DNA of 5,303 bases, from positions 1-5,303 of the forward strand of contig JACNKY010000236.1 of the NCBI GenBank assembly GCA_014381795.1, in the 5' to 3' direction. The translations under genes and the position numbers were made by a program. Below the pieces are notes generated by a model. It did not search any database. It was given only the letters and a program-made list of their open reading frames with translations, and was not told where the DNA came from. Numbering within the stretch: position 1 is the first letter of the stretch; the number at the start of each line of letters is the position of its first letter. Source of the stretch: Pseudomonadota bacterium. GTDB lineage: Bacteria; SAR324; NAC60-12. Shown in pieces: positions 5,135 to 5,303 of the stretch.

Positions 5135-5164
5135 TATTAATTGACCATTCAGCAACAATTAATA
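5135..5164. repeat. 9-bp inverted repeat just upstream of iolD
   Basis: TATTAATTG (5135-5143) and CAATTAATA (5156-5164) are perfect complements around a 12-nt spacer. The dyad ends 23 nt before the iolD ATG. It could be an operator close to the gene or a weak leader hairpin upstream of the ribosome site. It does not share the GAAA/TTTC core of the other dyads. Confidence 0.4.
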
Positions 5165-5187
5165 ATAACTAAAACCAGAGAAAGATA

Positions 5188-5303
5188 ATGAGAAATATTC
5201 GTCTCACAATGGCCCAAGCTTTGTTACGTTTTCTGGATGCTCAATATGTAGAACTTGACGGTACTGAACACAAATTCGTCCATGGAGTGATGGGTATTTT
5301 TGG
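5188..5303 (+). CDS. iolD: 3D-(3,5/4)-trihydroxycyclohexane-1,2-dione hydrolase IolD, N-terminus (cut by right window edge)
   Basis: The first 38 codons are visible, beginning [20 protein letters not shown] and continuing with [18 protein letters not shown]. This is the characteristic IolD N-terminus (typically [18 protein letters not shown], then F-V-x-G-v-x-x-I-F-G-H-G). IolD is a cytoplasmic ThDP-dependent enzyme that hydrolytically opens the cyclohexane ring to 5-deoxy-glucuronate after inositol oxidation (IolG) and dehydration (IolE). Full-length proteins are about 640 residues, so nearly all of the gene lies to the right. The ribosome site is modest (AGAG at 5177-5180). This gene is the main anchor for reading the window as an inositol locus. 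Confidence 0.92.
   Translation, partial: MRNIRLTMAQALLRFLDAQYVELDGTEHKFVHGVMGIF

Larger units (their letters stand above)
4675..5187. other. Gene-free 513-bp regulatory interval upstream of iolD
   Basis: No convincing coding sequence is present; the longest plus-strand frame (61 codons from a TTG at 4848) has no ribosome site and no family-like sequence. The interval contains an AT palindrome (4705-4726), a TATAAT promoter candidate with a downstream dyad (4779-4834), a CRP-like site (4973-4994), a weaker promoter candidate (5004-5031) and an inverted repeat (5135-5164). No GC-rich terminator follows the ATPase gene, so readthrough into iolD is possible. Confidence 0.7.

Overview
The window comes from a Gram-negative, moderately AT-rich bacterium. 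A gammaproteobacterium, possibly in the Enterobacterales, is my best guess. The grounds are a clear Sec signal peptide on a periplasmic binding protein, sigma70-type promoters, a good CRP-type site, and an RpiR-type regulator placed beside an inositol-catabolism gene. The genus cannot be settled from the sequence alone. The content reads as the transport and regulatory end of a myo-inositol (iol) utilisation locus. I see no insertion sequence, tRNA, rRNA, CRISPR array or phage gene.

Left part, minus strand (1-1416). An RpiR/MurR-family repressor (HTH plus SIS domain, probably iolR) is followed in the same direction by the 5' end of an amidase-signature enzyme that runs off the left edge. A 94-bp gap separates them, and it may hold a weak promoter of its own for the amidase.

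Divergent control region (1417-1725, 309 bp). It is extremely AT-rich and highly structured. In order it has a TTTCCG-N7-CGGAAA dyad, three AATTAAAA repeats spaced exactly 10 bp apart, a strong sigma70 promoter (TTGACA-16-TATATT), a perfect 13-bp inverted repeat just after the predicted start site, and a second RNA hairpin in a leader of about 150 nt.

Middle part, plus strand (1726-4674). A three-gene ABC sugar importer follows: periplasmic binding protein, an intrinsic terminator or attenuator, permease, and a single-domain ATPase. The permease and ATPase genes are one base apart. The architecture (binding protein, permease, single-NBD ATPase) resembles FrcBCA-type CUT2 importers. Because of the neighbourhood, myo-inositol or a related cyclitol is the likely substrate.

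Right part (4675-5303). A 513-bp gene-free regulatory stretch holds a perfect 22-bp AT palindrome, a TATAAT promoter followed by a CGAAA-N5-TTTCG dyad, a CRP-like site and another 9-bp inverted repeat. It leads into the first 38 codons of iolD, the ThDP-dependent ring-opening hydrolase of inositol catabolism.

Working model (inference): the importer brings inositol into the cytoplasm. The repressor, through its sugar-phosphate-sensing SIS domain, releases operators at the importer and iolD promoters when a phosphorylated inositol intermediate accumulates, and CRP adds catabolite control at iolD. I found no convincing novel system. The most interesting material is the layout of the two regulatory regions.
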